Of a stretch of DNA of 24,232 nt, positions 1 to 7,501 are shown one piece after another. Made by a program: the position numbers and the translations under genes. This DNA is from Thermoanaerobacterales bacterium (GTDB lineage: Bacteria; Actinomycetota; Acidimicrobiia; Acidimicrobiales; JACDCH01): the NCBI GenBank assembly GCA_017577565.1, contig PKRH01000046.1, positions 1 to 24,232 on the forward strand, written 5' to 3'. The notes below the pieces were generated by a model that was given only the letters and a program-made list of their open reading frames with translations, ran no database searches and was not told the DNA's origin. Positions within the stretch are counted from its first letter, which is position 1. Every line of letters begins with the position of its first letter.

Positions 1-469
1 GCGCCGGACCGAGCAGCGCCAGGTGGTAGTCCTGCACGAGCACGGCGGCGCCCTCGGGGGCGGCCTCGGCCACGGCGTCGGCGAAGGCGGCGTTGACCGT
101 CCGGTAGGCCTCCCAGGCCGTCGCCGCCTCGGGGCCGAAGGCGGGCTCGCGGGCCAGGTCGTAGAGCCCGTGGTGCACGAACCAGAGGTACTGGTTGCTG
201 ACGACGTCGTAGTGCAGCCGGTAGGTCTCGGGGTCGACGTCGAGCAGCCGGACCCGGAAGCCCTCGGCCTCGACGACGCCGGACCGGGCGGCCGCACGGT
301 CGCCGTCGGTCATCGCCGCCGCGACCCACAGGGCGTCGGTGCCGGCGACGAGCGGCCCCAGCCCCGACACCAGGCCGCCGGCCCCCCGGCGGGCCACGAG
401 CTCGCCGCCCTCGCCGGGGCGGAACGTCAGCGGGCCTCGGTTCGAGACGACGACGACAGGGCGGTCCAC
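1..469 (-). CDS. otsA: trehalose-6-phosphate synthase, N-terminal part (runs off the window)
   Basis: Only the first 156 codons are in the window; the gene continues past base 1. The product should be a cytoplasmic GT20 glycosyltransferase that joins UDP-glucose (or another NDP-glucose) to glucose-6-phosphate to make trehalose-6-phosphate. Visible GT20 features are SNRGP (residues 9-13), RGAGGLVSGL (28-37, the glycine loop near the nucleotide), NQYLWFVHHGL (92-102) and VQDYHL (145-150). The GTG at 469 is the chosen start because a TAG stop lies in frame five codons upstream and the protein begins directly with the first beta strand (MDRPVVVVSNRGP). A TAGCCT hexamer ends nine bases before the GTG, and no Shine-Dalgarno sequence is seen, so the mRNA is probably leaderless or nearly so. 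The gene diverges from the glycerate kinase gene. Family assignment is secure; the exact sugar-nucleotide donor cannot be read from this part. Confidence 0.88.
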   Translation of the reverse strand, partial: MDRPVVVVSNRGPLTFRPGEGGELVARRGAGGLVSGLGPLVAGTDALWVAAAMTDGDRAAARSGVVEAEGFRVRLLDVDPETYRLHYDVVSNQYLWFVHHGLYDLAREPAFGPEAATAWEAYRTVNAAFADAVAEAAPEGAAVLVQDYHLALLGPA

Positions 470-478
470 GAGTGGACG

Positions 479-484
479 AGGCTA
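479..484 (-). promoter_or_regulatory. -10 element of otsA (TAGCCT)
   Basis: TAGCCT on the minus strand, nine bases before the GTG start of the trehalose-6-phosphate synthase gene. It overlaps by two bases a weaker TAGGGG on the plus strand (483-488) that could serve the divergent glycerate kinase gene. No clear -35 is seen. Confidence 0.5.
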
Positions 485-508
485 GGGGATGGGCCAGACT
501 TGCCGGTC

Positions 509-1516
509 GTGCGAGTGGTCATCGTCCCCGACAAGATGCGCGGCACCGCGACCGCCCGCGAGGTGGCGGCCGCGGCGGGGCGGGCGGCGGCGGCCGCCGG
601 CTGGGACCACGACGAGGTGCCGATGGCCGACGGGGGCGAGGGCACCCTCGACGTGCTCGGGGGGCCGAACCGCACGACGACGGTGACGGGCCCGCTGGGC
701 GACCCGGTGGAGGCGGGCTGGCGGCTCGACGGCCGCACGGCGGTCGTCGAGATGGCGCGGGCCTCGGGCCTGGCGCTCGTCGGCGGCCCCGAGGGGAACG
801 ACCCGGTCGCGGCCTCGACGACCGGGACGGGCGAGCTGATCGCGGCCGCGGTCGACGCCGGTGCCCGGCGGGTGCTCGTCGGCCTCGGCGGCTCGGCGAC
901 GACCGACGGCGGACTCGGCGCGCTGCGGGCCCTCTACCCGCTGCACCGCCTGGCCGGGGTCGAGCTCGTCGCCCTGTGCGACGTCCGGACGTCGTTCGTC
1001 GACGCCGCCCGGGTGTTCGCCCCCCAGAAGGGCGCGTCGCCGGCCCAGGTCGAGCTGCTGCGCCGCCGGCTGGAGCGGCTGGCCGACGTCTACCTCGCCG
1101 ACCACGGCGTCGACGTGCGGTCCCTGCCGGGCGCGGGCGCGGCGGGCGGGCTGGCCGGGGGGCTCGCCGTGGCCGGGGCGACGCTCGTGGGCGGCTTCGA
1201 GGCCCTGGCCGAGGAGGTCGGGCTGCACGAGCGGATCGAGGGCGCCGACCTGGTCGTCACGGCCGAGGGGTTCCTCGACGAGCAGTCGTTCGAGGGCAAG
1301 GTCGTCGGCGGCGTCGTCGAGCTGGCGGCCGAGGCGGGCGTGCCGGTGGTGGCTGTCGTCGGCGAGGTGGTCGACGACCCGGCCGTGCTCGGCCGGCCGG
1401 GGCTGCGGGTCGTCTCGCTGGTCGAGCGCTTCGGCGACGAGCGGGCCCGGGGCGACGTGCTGGCCTGCGTCGAGGAGGCGGTCGCCGAGGCGCTGGCCGG
1501 CCACCGCCCGGAATGA
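509..1516 (+). CDS. glxK: glycerate kinase (type 1, GlxK/GarK family)
   Basis: This enzyme phosphorylates glycerate with ATP, feeding glyoxylate, serine or sugar-acid breakdown into glycolysis. The 335-residue protein has the family landmarks in order: an N-terminal VIVPDKMRG strand and loop (usually IAPDSFKG), the PMADGGEGT motif, ASTTGTGELI followed by VGLGGSATTDGG (nucleotide/substrate loop), the CDVRTSF...FAPQKGAS segment, and GAGAAGGLAGGL. The frame stays open far upstream. I chose GTG at 509 because it gives MRVVIVPD, which matches the usual start of the family; TTG at 500 and GTG at 515 are alternatives. It lies 39 bases from the divergent otsA start and 64 bases before the MoaD-like gene. 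Whether the product is 2- or 3-phosphoglycerate cannot be told from the sequence. Confidence 0.85.
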   Translation: MRVVIVPDKMRGTATAREVAAAAGRAAAAAGWDHDEVPMADGGEGTLDVLGGPNRTTTVTGPLGDPVEAGWRLDGRTAVVEMARASGLALVGGPEGNDPVAASTTGTGELIAAAVDAGARRVLVGLGGSATTDGGLGALRALYPLHRLAGVELVALCDVRTSFVDAARVFAPQKGASPAQVELLRRRLERLADVYLADHGVDVRSLPGAGAAGGLAGGLAVAGATLVGGFEALAEEVGLHERIEGADLVVTAEGFLDEQSFEGKVVGGVVELAAEAGVPVVAVVGEVVDDPAVLGRPGLRVVSLVERFGDERARGDVLACVEEAVAEALAGHRPE

Positions 1517-1538
1517 GGGAGCCCGCCGGGGGGTTGGT

Positions 1539-1544
1539 TACGAT
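1539..1544 (+). promoter_or_regulatory. possible -10 element of the MoaD-like gene (TACGAT)
   Basis: TACGAT lies 36 bases before the ATG of the MoaD-like gene, in the 64-base gap after glycerate kinase. This would give a short leader of about 30 bases containing AAGGA near 1565. No -35 is evident. Confidence 0.35.
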
Positions 1545-1580
1545 CCGTACGCCATCCGCGAGTCAAGGACCAGGTCTGAC

Positions 1581-1856
1581 ATGAGCGTCTCCGTTCGCAT
1601 CCCCACCACCCTGCGCCCGCTGACCGGTGGCCGCGCCGAGGTGGAGGTCGAGGGTGCCGACGTGCGCGACGTCATCAGGAACCTCGAGAGCGCCCACCCG
1701 GGCCTCGGCGCCCGCCTGCTCGACGAGGACGGCAACCTGCGCAAGTTCGTCAACGTCTTCGTCGCCGACGACGACATCCGGTTCCTCGACGGGCTCGACA
1801 CCAAGGTGCCCGACGGCGCCGAGGTGTCGATCATCCCGGCCGTCGCGGGCGGCTGA
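1581..1856 (+). CDS. MoaD/ThiS-family ubiquitin-like sulfur carrier protein
   Basis: A 91-residue beta-grasp protein ending in Gly-Gly, the tail that is adenylated and thiocarboxylated in MoaD, ThiS and CysO carriers. The start reads MSVSVRIPTTLRPLTGG, typical of the MoaD/CysO branch. The middle has KFVNVFVADDDIRFLDGL and the end has DGAEVSIIPAVAGG. Such carriers deliver sulfur for molybdopterin, cysteine or other thio-compounds. No E1-like MoeB/ThiF enzyme, MoaE or cysteine synthase lies beside it, so the recipient is unknown. The nearest molybdenum-related genes are fdhD and the molybdopterin oxidoreductase about 7 kb away. Actinobacterial proteins of this length with 'RFLDGLDTxVPDGAEV' are often CysO-like, so cysteine synthesis is as likely as cofactor synthesis. 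The start has AAGGA about ten bases upstream. Confidence 0.82.
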   Translation: MSVSVRIPTTLRPLTGGRAEVEVEGADVRDVIRNLESAHPGLGARLLDEDGNLRKFVNVFVADDDIRFLDGLDTKVPDGAEVSIIPAVAGG

Positions 1857-1906
1857 ACGGGCCGCGGCGGCCCGCCGCAGCAGGGGCTCCGGCGCCCTCC
1901 CGCCCG

Positions 1907-1933
1907 TTAGCACTCGTCGGTTGCGAGTGCTTA
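1907..1933 (+). promoter_or_regulatory. CIRCE operator 1 (HrcA site) upstream of groEL
   Basis: TTAGCACTC, nine spacer bases, then GAGTGCTTA. This matches the CIRCE consensus TTAGCACTC-N9-GAGTGCTAA at 17 of 18 arm bases. It lies 45 bases upstream of a second copy. CIRCE is bound by the heat-shock repressor HrcA, so groEL should be induced by heat through HrcA release. Confidence 0.93.
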
Positions 1934-1951
1934 CCGGGGATGGTTGACTGG

Positions 1952-1978
1952 CTAGCACTCAGATACGACGAGTGCTAG
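1952..1978 (+). promoter_or_regulatory. CIRCE operator 2 (HrcA site) upstream of groEL
   Basis: CTAGCACTC, spacer AGATACGAC, then GAGTGCTAG: a perfect inverted repeat that extends one more base each side (1951-1979). It ends 27 bases before the groEL ATG. A TTGACT hexamer at 1944-1949, between the two CIRCE copies, is a reasonable -35; no good -10 is seen at the usual distance, because that position lies inside this operator. Confidence 0.93.
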
Positions 1979-2005
1979 CCCGGTCCCAACGGAGGGATTG
2001 TTCGG

Positions 2006-3628
<1,623 letters not shown>

Positions 3629-3681
3629 GCCCTCCCCCGGAGGGGAGCAGCGCCTCCCCACCGTCCCCAGCACACGCGCAC

Positions 3682-3709
3682 ACCGCCGCCCCCGCCCGGG
3701 GGCGGCGGT
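3682..3709 (+). terminator. intrinsic-type terminator hairpin after groEL
   Basis: A perfect 12-bp GC stem, ACCGCCGCCCCC (3682-3693) with GGGGGCGGCGGT (3698-3709), around a GCCC loop. It has no U-tract, which is common in high-GC actinobacteria. A smaller hairpin (CCCTCC/GGAGGG) starts right after the groEL stop. Confidence 0.7.
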
Positions 3710-3720
3710 CGCGCGTGGGC

Positions 3721-3741
3721 GCCCACGGCGGCGCCGTGGGC
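3721..3741 (+). repeat. second hairpin between groEL and the phosphatase gene
   Basis: GCCCACGGC (3721-3729) pairs with GCCGTGGGC (3733-3741) around a 3-base loop. It lies between the groEL terminator and the -10 of the next gene. It may be a back-up terminator; it is also where a -35 for the next promoter would fall. Confidence 0.4.
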
Positions 3742-3747
3742 CGGCGC

Positions 3748-3753
3748 TAGCGT
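3748..3753 (+). promoter_or_regulatory. -10 element of the phosphatase gene (TAGCGT), leaderless
   Basis: TAGCGT with seven bases to the ATG at 3761, so transcription should begin at or next to the start codon. It decides the start against an in-frame GTG at 3752, which overlaps the hexamer itself. Confidence 0.55.
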
Positions 3754-3760
3754 GGCCGCG

Positions 3761-4441
3761 ATGGATGGGACGCGGATCGTGCTGGTGCGACACGGCGAGT
3801 CGAAGGCCCAGGAGCAGCGCATCGTCGGCGGGCACAAGGGGTGCTCGGGCCTGTCGGACCTGGGGCGCGCCCAGGTCCGGGCGCTGCGCGACCGGTGGGC
3901 CGCCAGCGGCGAGATCGAGGGCCCCGTCAGCCTCTACTCGAGCGTCCTGCCCCGGGCCGTCGAGACCGCCGAGATCCTCGCACCGGCGCTCGGCGTCGAC
4001 GACATCCACCAGGACTGCGGGTTCTGCGAGCACCACCCCGGCGAGGGCGACGGCCTGCCGTGGGAGGTCTACGACGAGATGTACCCCCACCCGGCGGAGG
4101 CCTGGACGCCCGACACCCGGCGCGACCCCGGCGGCGAGACGTGGAACGAGATGGCGGCCCGGGTGCGCCGGGCCCTCGACGGCCTCGTCGAGCGGCACGC
4201 GGGCGGCACGGTCGTCGTGGCCTGCCACGGCGGCGTCATCGTCCAGGCCATGATCCGGTGGCTGGGGCTCGACCCCTTCGGGTCGCCGGAGGCGGGCGAG
4301 CGGGCCTGGTTCTCGCCGGCCAACGCCTCGATCACCGAGTGGCGCCACGGGCGCAACCCCTACGGCGCCGGCAACGAGACCTGGGAGCTCGTGCGGTTCA
4401 ACGACCACGCCCACCTGGTGGGCACGCCGCTGTCGCGCTGA
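3761..4441 (+). CDS. histidine phosphatase family protein (phosphoglycerate mutase-like)
   Basis: A 226-residue cytoplasmic protein of the histidine phosphatase superfamily. The catalytic set is complete: VLVRHGES with the phospho-accepting His11, SSVLPRAVETA with Arg65, the CEHHPGEGD segment with the likely acid Glu90, and VVACHGGVI with His156. It is too short and lacks the regions of cofactor-dependent glycolytic mutase, so it more likely removes phosphate from a small molecule or a cofactor precursor. The insert around residues 92-125 (GDGLPWEVYDEMYPHP...) probably shapes the substrate pocket. The start was set by the -10 hexamer seven bases upstream. It converges on the DUF983 gene with 22 bases between the stop codons. 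The substrate is not known. Confidence 0.85.
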   Translation: MDGTRIVLVRHGESKAQEQRIVGGHKGCSGLSDLGRAQVRALRDRWAASGEIEGPVSLYSSVLPRAVETAEILAPALGVDDIHQDCGFCEHHPGEGDGLPWEVYDEMYPHPAEAWTPDTRRDPGGETWNEMAARVRRALDGLVERHAGGTVVVACHGGVIVQAMIRWLGLDPFGSPEAGERAWFSPANASITEWRHGRNPYGAGNETWELVRFNDHAHLVGTPLSR

Positions 4442-4463
4442 GCCCGGCGCCGGGGCCGCCCGG

Positions 4464-4934
4464 TCAGGGCTGCTCGTGCCGGCTGGCCGGGGGCAGCCAG
4501 CGGGGGTCGACGCCGTCGTCGGGCTCGAGCGGCCGCATGGCCAGGTCGATGGCCGACCACAGCGTCTTGGAGACCGGGTAGAAGAGCAGCGGCACGACGA
4601 CGGCCACGGCGACGACCGCCCCGACCGCCCACCCCAGCGTCGCGGTCGAGTCGCTCGAGTAGGTCACGGTGAAGCCGATCACCACCGCGACCAGCACGGC
4701 GCCGAAGGTGACGATCGTGTTCATGCCCAGCGCGCCGATCCAGTGGCCCTCGATGCGCTCGAGGTCGAAGCCGCACCGGGGGCAGTGGCGCACCATGTGC
4801 ACCCAGCGCCGGAACAGCCCCCGGCCGCCGCACACCGGACAGCGCATGGTGATGCCGCGCAGCAGCAGCCGCCCGACCGTGAGCGGCTCGGGTGCGGCGG
4901 GTGCCTGCCCGGAGGAGACGGACGAGTCCTGCAC
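4464..4934 (-). CDS. DUF983 family zinc-ribbon membrane protein
   Basis: A 156-residue protein with an N-terminal zinc-ribbon-like pair of knuckles, CPVCGGRG (residues 32-39) and CPRCGFDLER (51-60), then EGHWIGALG. Two hydrophobic helices follow, about 69-92 and 99-122. This is the DUF983 layout: four cysteines on the cytoplasmic side and a two-helix membrane hairpin. The family has no settled function; members often sit near cytochrome oxidase or envelope genes, which is not the case here. The GTG at 4934 is preferred because CATGCT ends six bases before it; the frame is open further upstream with no good ribosome site. It converges on the phosphatase gene and diverges from the lipoprotein gene at 5025. 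Confidence 0.78.
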   Translation of the reverse strand: MQDSSVSSGQAPAAPEPLTVGRLLLRGITMRCPVCGGRGLFRRWVHMVRHCPRCGFDLERIEGHWIGALGMNTIVTFGAVLVAVVIGFTVTYSSDSTATLGWAVGAVVAVAVVVPLLFYPVSKTLWSAIDLAMRPLEPDDGVDPRWLPPASRHEQP

Positions 4935-4940
4935 GAGCCC

Positions 4941-4946
4941 AGCATG
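4941..4946 (-). promoter_or_regulatory. possible -10 element of the DUF983 gene (CATGCT)
   Basis: CATGCT keeps the A at position 2 and the T at position 6 of TANNNT and sits six bases before the GTG start, the same spacing as in the better-conserved leaderless promoters of this window. Confidence 0.35.
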
Positions 4947-4967
4947 CCGTGCCCGGCGGGGGAGCGG

Positions 4968-4973
4968 TAACGT
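4968..4973 (+). promoter_or_regulatory. possible -10 element of the lipase-like lipoprotein gene (TAACGT)
   Basis: TAACGT lies 51 bases before the ATG at 5025. Unlike most genes here, this one would have a leader of about 45 bases, and it carries a long purine ribosome site (GGAGGGGGAGGG, 5009-5020). Confidence 0.4.
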
Positions 4974-5024
4974 GCGACCGGTTCCACCGGAGGGGCGTGG
5001 ACCGGCCCGGAGGGGGAGGGCTCG

Positions 5025-7097
5025 ATGACCGATCGTCGGATCGGCCGCCGGCCGGCGGCGCAGGTTCTCGTGCTGGTGCTCGCGCTGGCGATGGCGACGA
5101 CCGCCTGCGTGGTGCCCCGCCGCCCGGGCGGGGGCCACGGCGGGCCGCCCCGGTTCGAGGGCGAGATCGACCTCGAGCTGGCCACCGACCCGGCGATCTG
5201 CGACCCGCTGGGCGGCGACCGCTGCCTGCTCCCGTTCCCCAACGACCACTTCACCGTCGCCGACCGCTCGACGGCGACGGGGCGCCGGGTGCAGATCGAC
5301 CCGGCGGCCACGCCGGCCAACGTCGCCGGCGTCCACATCGACCCGACCGAGATCAACCGCAACGACGGCTTCTCGCCCGGGTCCGCCATCGCCGTCCACC
5401 TGCCCGGCATCGACCCGGCGGCGAGCGGGCTCGCCCCGATCACCGACATGGGCGCCTCGCTGCGCCGGGACGCGCCGATCGTCGTCGTCGACGCCCGCAC
5501 CGGGAAGCGGCACCCCTACTGGGCCGAGCTCGACGCCGGTGCCAGCGGCCCCGACGACCAGCTGCTGTTCGTGCGGCCGGCCCGGAACTTCACCGAGGGC
5601 CACCGCTACGTCGTCGGCATCCGCGGGGTCGTCGACGGCACCGGCGCCCCGATCCCGCCGAGCGACGTCTTCCGCGCCTACCGCGACCGCCTGCGCACCG
5701 ACGTGCCCGAGGTCGAGGCCCGGCGGTCCCACATGGAGGACGTCTTCCGCACGCTGGACCGGGCCGGCGTCGAGCGCGACGAGCTGGTGCTGGCCTGGGA
5801 CTTCACGGTGGCGAGCGCCCGGAACCTGTCCGAGCGCCTGCTCGCCATGCGCGACGACGCCTTCGCCCGCCTCGGCGACGACGCCCCCGCGTTCACCGTG
5901 ACCCGGGTGGCGCCGAGCTCGCGCGAGGGCCTGGCCACCGAGGTCGAGGGCACCTTCGAGGTGCCCAACTACCTGACCGGCGACGGCTCGGTCGGCTCGG
6001 TGCTGAACAACGGCGACGGCCCCGGCTCGTCGCCGATCCCGCAGGTCAACGGCACCTTCACCGCCCGCTTCATCTGCACGATCCCCGACTCCGCCATCAA
6101 CCCCGACGGCACCGCCAACCCCACGAGCCTCATGATCTACGGCCACGGCCTGCTGGGCACGGCCCGGGAGGTCTTCGGGGCCAGCTCCCGGTACGCGGGC
6201 GTCGCCAACGTCACCACCTGCGCGACGTGGTGGGTGGGCATGTCCGAGGAGGACATCCCCGCGGTGCTCGCCGCGCTGACCGACATGTCGCGGTTCCGCA
6301 CCATCCCCGACCGGCTGCAGCAGTCGATGCTCAACACCCTCTTCCTCGGCCGGCTGATGAAGCACCCCGAGGGCCTCTCGTCGCACCCGGCGTTCCAGGC
6401 GCCCGACGGGACGCCGCTGCTCGACACCCGGCACCTGGTCTTCAACGGCGTCAGCCAGGGCGGCATCCTCGGCGGCGCCGTCAGCGCCGTGGCCCAGGAC
6501 TGGCACCGGGCCTTCCTCGGCGTGCCGGCGATGAACTACTCGACGCTGCTCGACCGCAGCGTCGACTTCGACGTCTTCGCCACGGTCTTCGACCCCAACT
6601 ACCCCGACCGCATCGACCGCCAGCTCGCCGTCCTGCTGGTCCAGATGCTGTGGGACCGGGGCGAGACCAACGGCTACGCCCACCACCTCACCGGCCACCC
6701 CTACCCCGGCACCCGCCCCAAGCAGGTGCTGATCTTCGAGGCCTTCGGCGACCACCAGGTCGCCAACGTCGCCACCGAGGTCATGGCCCGCACCATCGGC
6801 GCCAAGGTGCGGTGGCCGGCGCTGGCCGAGGGGCGCAGCCCGGACGTCGAGCCCTTCTGGGGCATCGAGCGCACCCGCCGGCTGCCCGACCGCAACGGCT
6901 CGTACCTCGTCGTGTGGGACTTCGGCACGCCCGCGCCGCCGCTCGAGAACGTCCCCAACCGGGCGGGGGAGGACCCGCACGGCATGGGGCGCTCGCAGCC
7001 CGAGGTCCTGGAGATGGTGACCACCTTCCTCGACGAGGGGACGCTGATCGACACCTGCGGCGGGGGGCCGTGCCAGACGCGGCCCGGGAACGGATGA
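5025..7097 (+). CDS. large secreted lipase/esterase-like lipoprotein (alpha/beta-hydrolase fold)
   Basis: A 690-residue exported protein. The N-terminus has Arg-rich residues 1-9, a hydrophobic stretch (13-25) and a weak lipobox ending at Cys28, so it is probably a membrane-anchored lipoprotein. Residues 65-76 include CLLPFPNDHF, a motif I associate with the N-terminal domain of VolA-type bacterial lipases. Residues 110-310 look like beta-rich accessory sequence. The hydrolase part has IYGHGLLG (371-378, oxyanion region), the nucleophile elbow GVSQGG (475-480, Ser477) and FGDHQV (Asp576 as likely acid); a His near 655 could complete the triad. Substrate could be a lipid, lysophospholipid or polyester; nothing nearby decides. 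It has a strong ribosome site and probably its own promoter, and a small GC hairpin (7098-7110) follows the stop. Confidence 0.7.
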   Translation: MTDRRIGRRPAAQVLVLVLALAMATTACVVPRRPGGGHGGPPRFEGEIDLELATDPAICDPLGGDRCLLPFPNDHFTVADRSTATGRRVQIDPAATPANVAGVHIDPTEINRNDGFSPGSAIAVHLPGIDPAASGLAPITDMGASLRRDAPIVVVDARTGKRHPYWAELDAGASGPDDQLLFVRPARNFTEGHRYVVGIRGVVDGTGAPIPPSDVFRAYRDRLRTDVPEVEARRSHMEDVFRTLDRAGVERDELVLAWDFTVASARNLSERLLAMRDDAFARLGDDAPAFTVTRVAPSSREGLATEVEGTFEVPNYLTGDGSVGSVLNNGDGPGSSPIPQVNGTFTARFICTIPDSAINPDGTANPTSLMIYGHGLLGTAREVFGASSRYAGVANVTTCATWWVGMSEEDIPAVLAALTDMSRFRTIPDRLQQSMLNTLFLGRLMKHPEGLSSHPAFQAPDGTPLLDTRHLVFNGVSQGGILGGAVSAVAQDWHRAFLGVPAMNYSTLLDRSVDFDVFATVFDPNYPDRIDRQLAVLLVQMLWDRGETNGYAHHLTGHPYPGTRPKQVLIFEAFGDHQVANVATEVMARTIGAKVRWPALAEGRSPDVEPFWGIERTRRLPDRNGSYLVVWDFGTPAPPLENVPNRAGEDPHGMGRSQPEVLEMVTTFLDEGTLIDTCGGGPCQTRPGNG

Positions 7098-7188
7098 CCG
7101 CCCCGGGCGGCTGTGCCACAATCCGGGCTCCGGTGAACGGCGGGTGGACGGGGGACGTCCTCACGCCGGCGTGCACGGAACGCTGGGT

Positions 7189-7194
7189 TACCGT
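7189..7194 (+). promoter_or_regulatory. possible -10 element of the small-protein/methyltransferase unit (TACCGT)
   Basis: TACCGT lies 60 bases before the ATG at 7255, in the 157-base gap after the lipoprotein gene. A second candidate is CACAAT at 7117-7122. Either gives a leadered mRNA, which agrees with the clear AAAGGGGA ribosome site. Confidence 0.3.
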
Positions 7195-7254
7195 GTCGTG
7201 GACGGACGGCTCGCGCGCACGCGGGCCGTCAGGACACCCGAAAGGGGAAACAGC

Positions 7255-7488
7255 ATGTCGCTCGCCTATCTCGATCCCGGGTCCGGCAGCCTGATCGCGT
7301 CCGTCCTGGTCGGTGGCGCGGCCGCCGCCGGCGTGGCGGCCAAGCAGGCCCGCGCCCGCCTGATGCGCCTCGGCCGCCGCCGCAAGGGGGAGGAGCTCGA
7401 GGTGCAGGCCGAGGACGAGGCGACCACCGCCGAGGCCGCCGACGCGGGGGCCGAGCCCTCCGACGCGGCCGCGACCCGCGACGGCTGA
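7255..7488 (+). CDS. small 'YLDPGSGS' single-helix protein
   Basis: A 77-residue protein of unknown function. It opens with AYLDPGSGSLI (residues 4-14), directly followed by a hydrophobic glycine/alanine stretch (about 13-28) long enough for one membrane helix. A basic segment follows (KQARARLMRLGRRRK, 30-44), then an acidic, Ala-rich and probably disordered tail. AAAGGGGA eight bases before the ATG decides the start; the same frame is open further upstream without support. From memory, tiny proteins with a Y(I/L)DPG(S/T)GS motif and one helix recur in many phyla next to methyltransferase or alkaline-phosphatase-like genes, and here the methyltransferase begins 13 bases downstream. Topology should be N-out, basic side in. 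The motif's role is not known to me. Confidence 0.72.
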   Translation: MSLAYLDPGSGSLIASVLVGGAAAAGVAAKQARARLMRLGRRRKGEELEVQAEDEATTAEAADAGAEPSDAAATRDG

Positions 7489-7501
7489 GGCCGGCGCCGT
7501 C

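Noticed and set aside
23..508. An extension of glycerate kinase to an ATG at 23
   Set aside because: That part is antisense to the trehalose synthase gene, whose own motifs are clear; the kinase family starts at the RVVIVPD strand.
4443..4454. CCCGGCGCCGGG palindrome between the phosphatase and DUF983 genes as a terminator
   Set aside because: It has no room for a loop and such GC palindromes are common in this DNA; a role is possible but unsupported.
4935..7121. Long minus-strand open frame upstream of the DUF983 start, opposite the lipoprotein gene
   Set aside because: Antisense of a well-supported gene, rich in Arg, Gly, Ala and Val without domain motifs. Only the part from 4934 downward carries recognisable protein.
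7144..7254. A longer form of the YLDPGSGS protein starting at 7144
   Set aside because: The extra 37 residues are Arg/Gly-rich and include the likely promoter region; the ribosome site AAAGGGGA is placed for the ATG at 7255.
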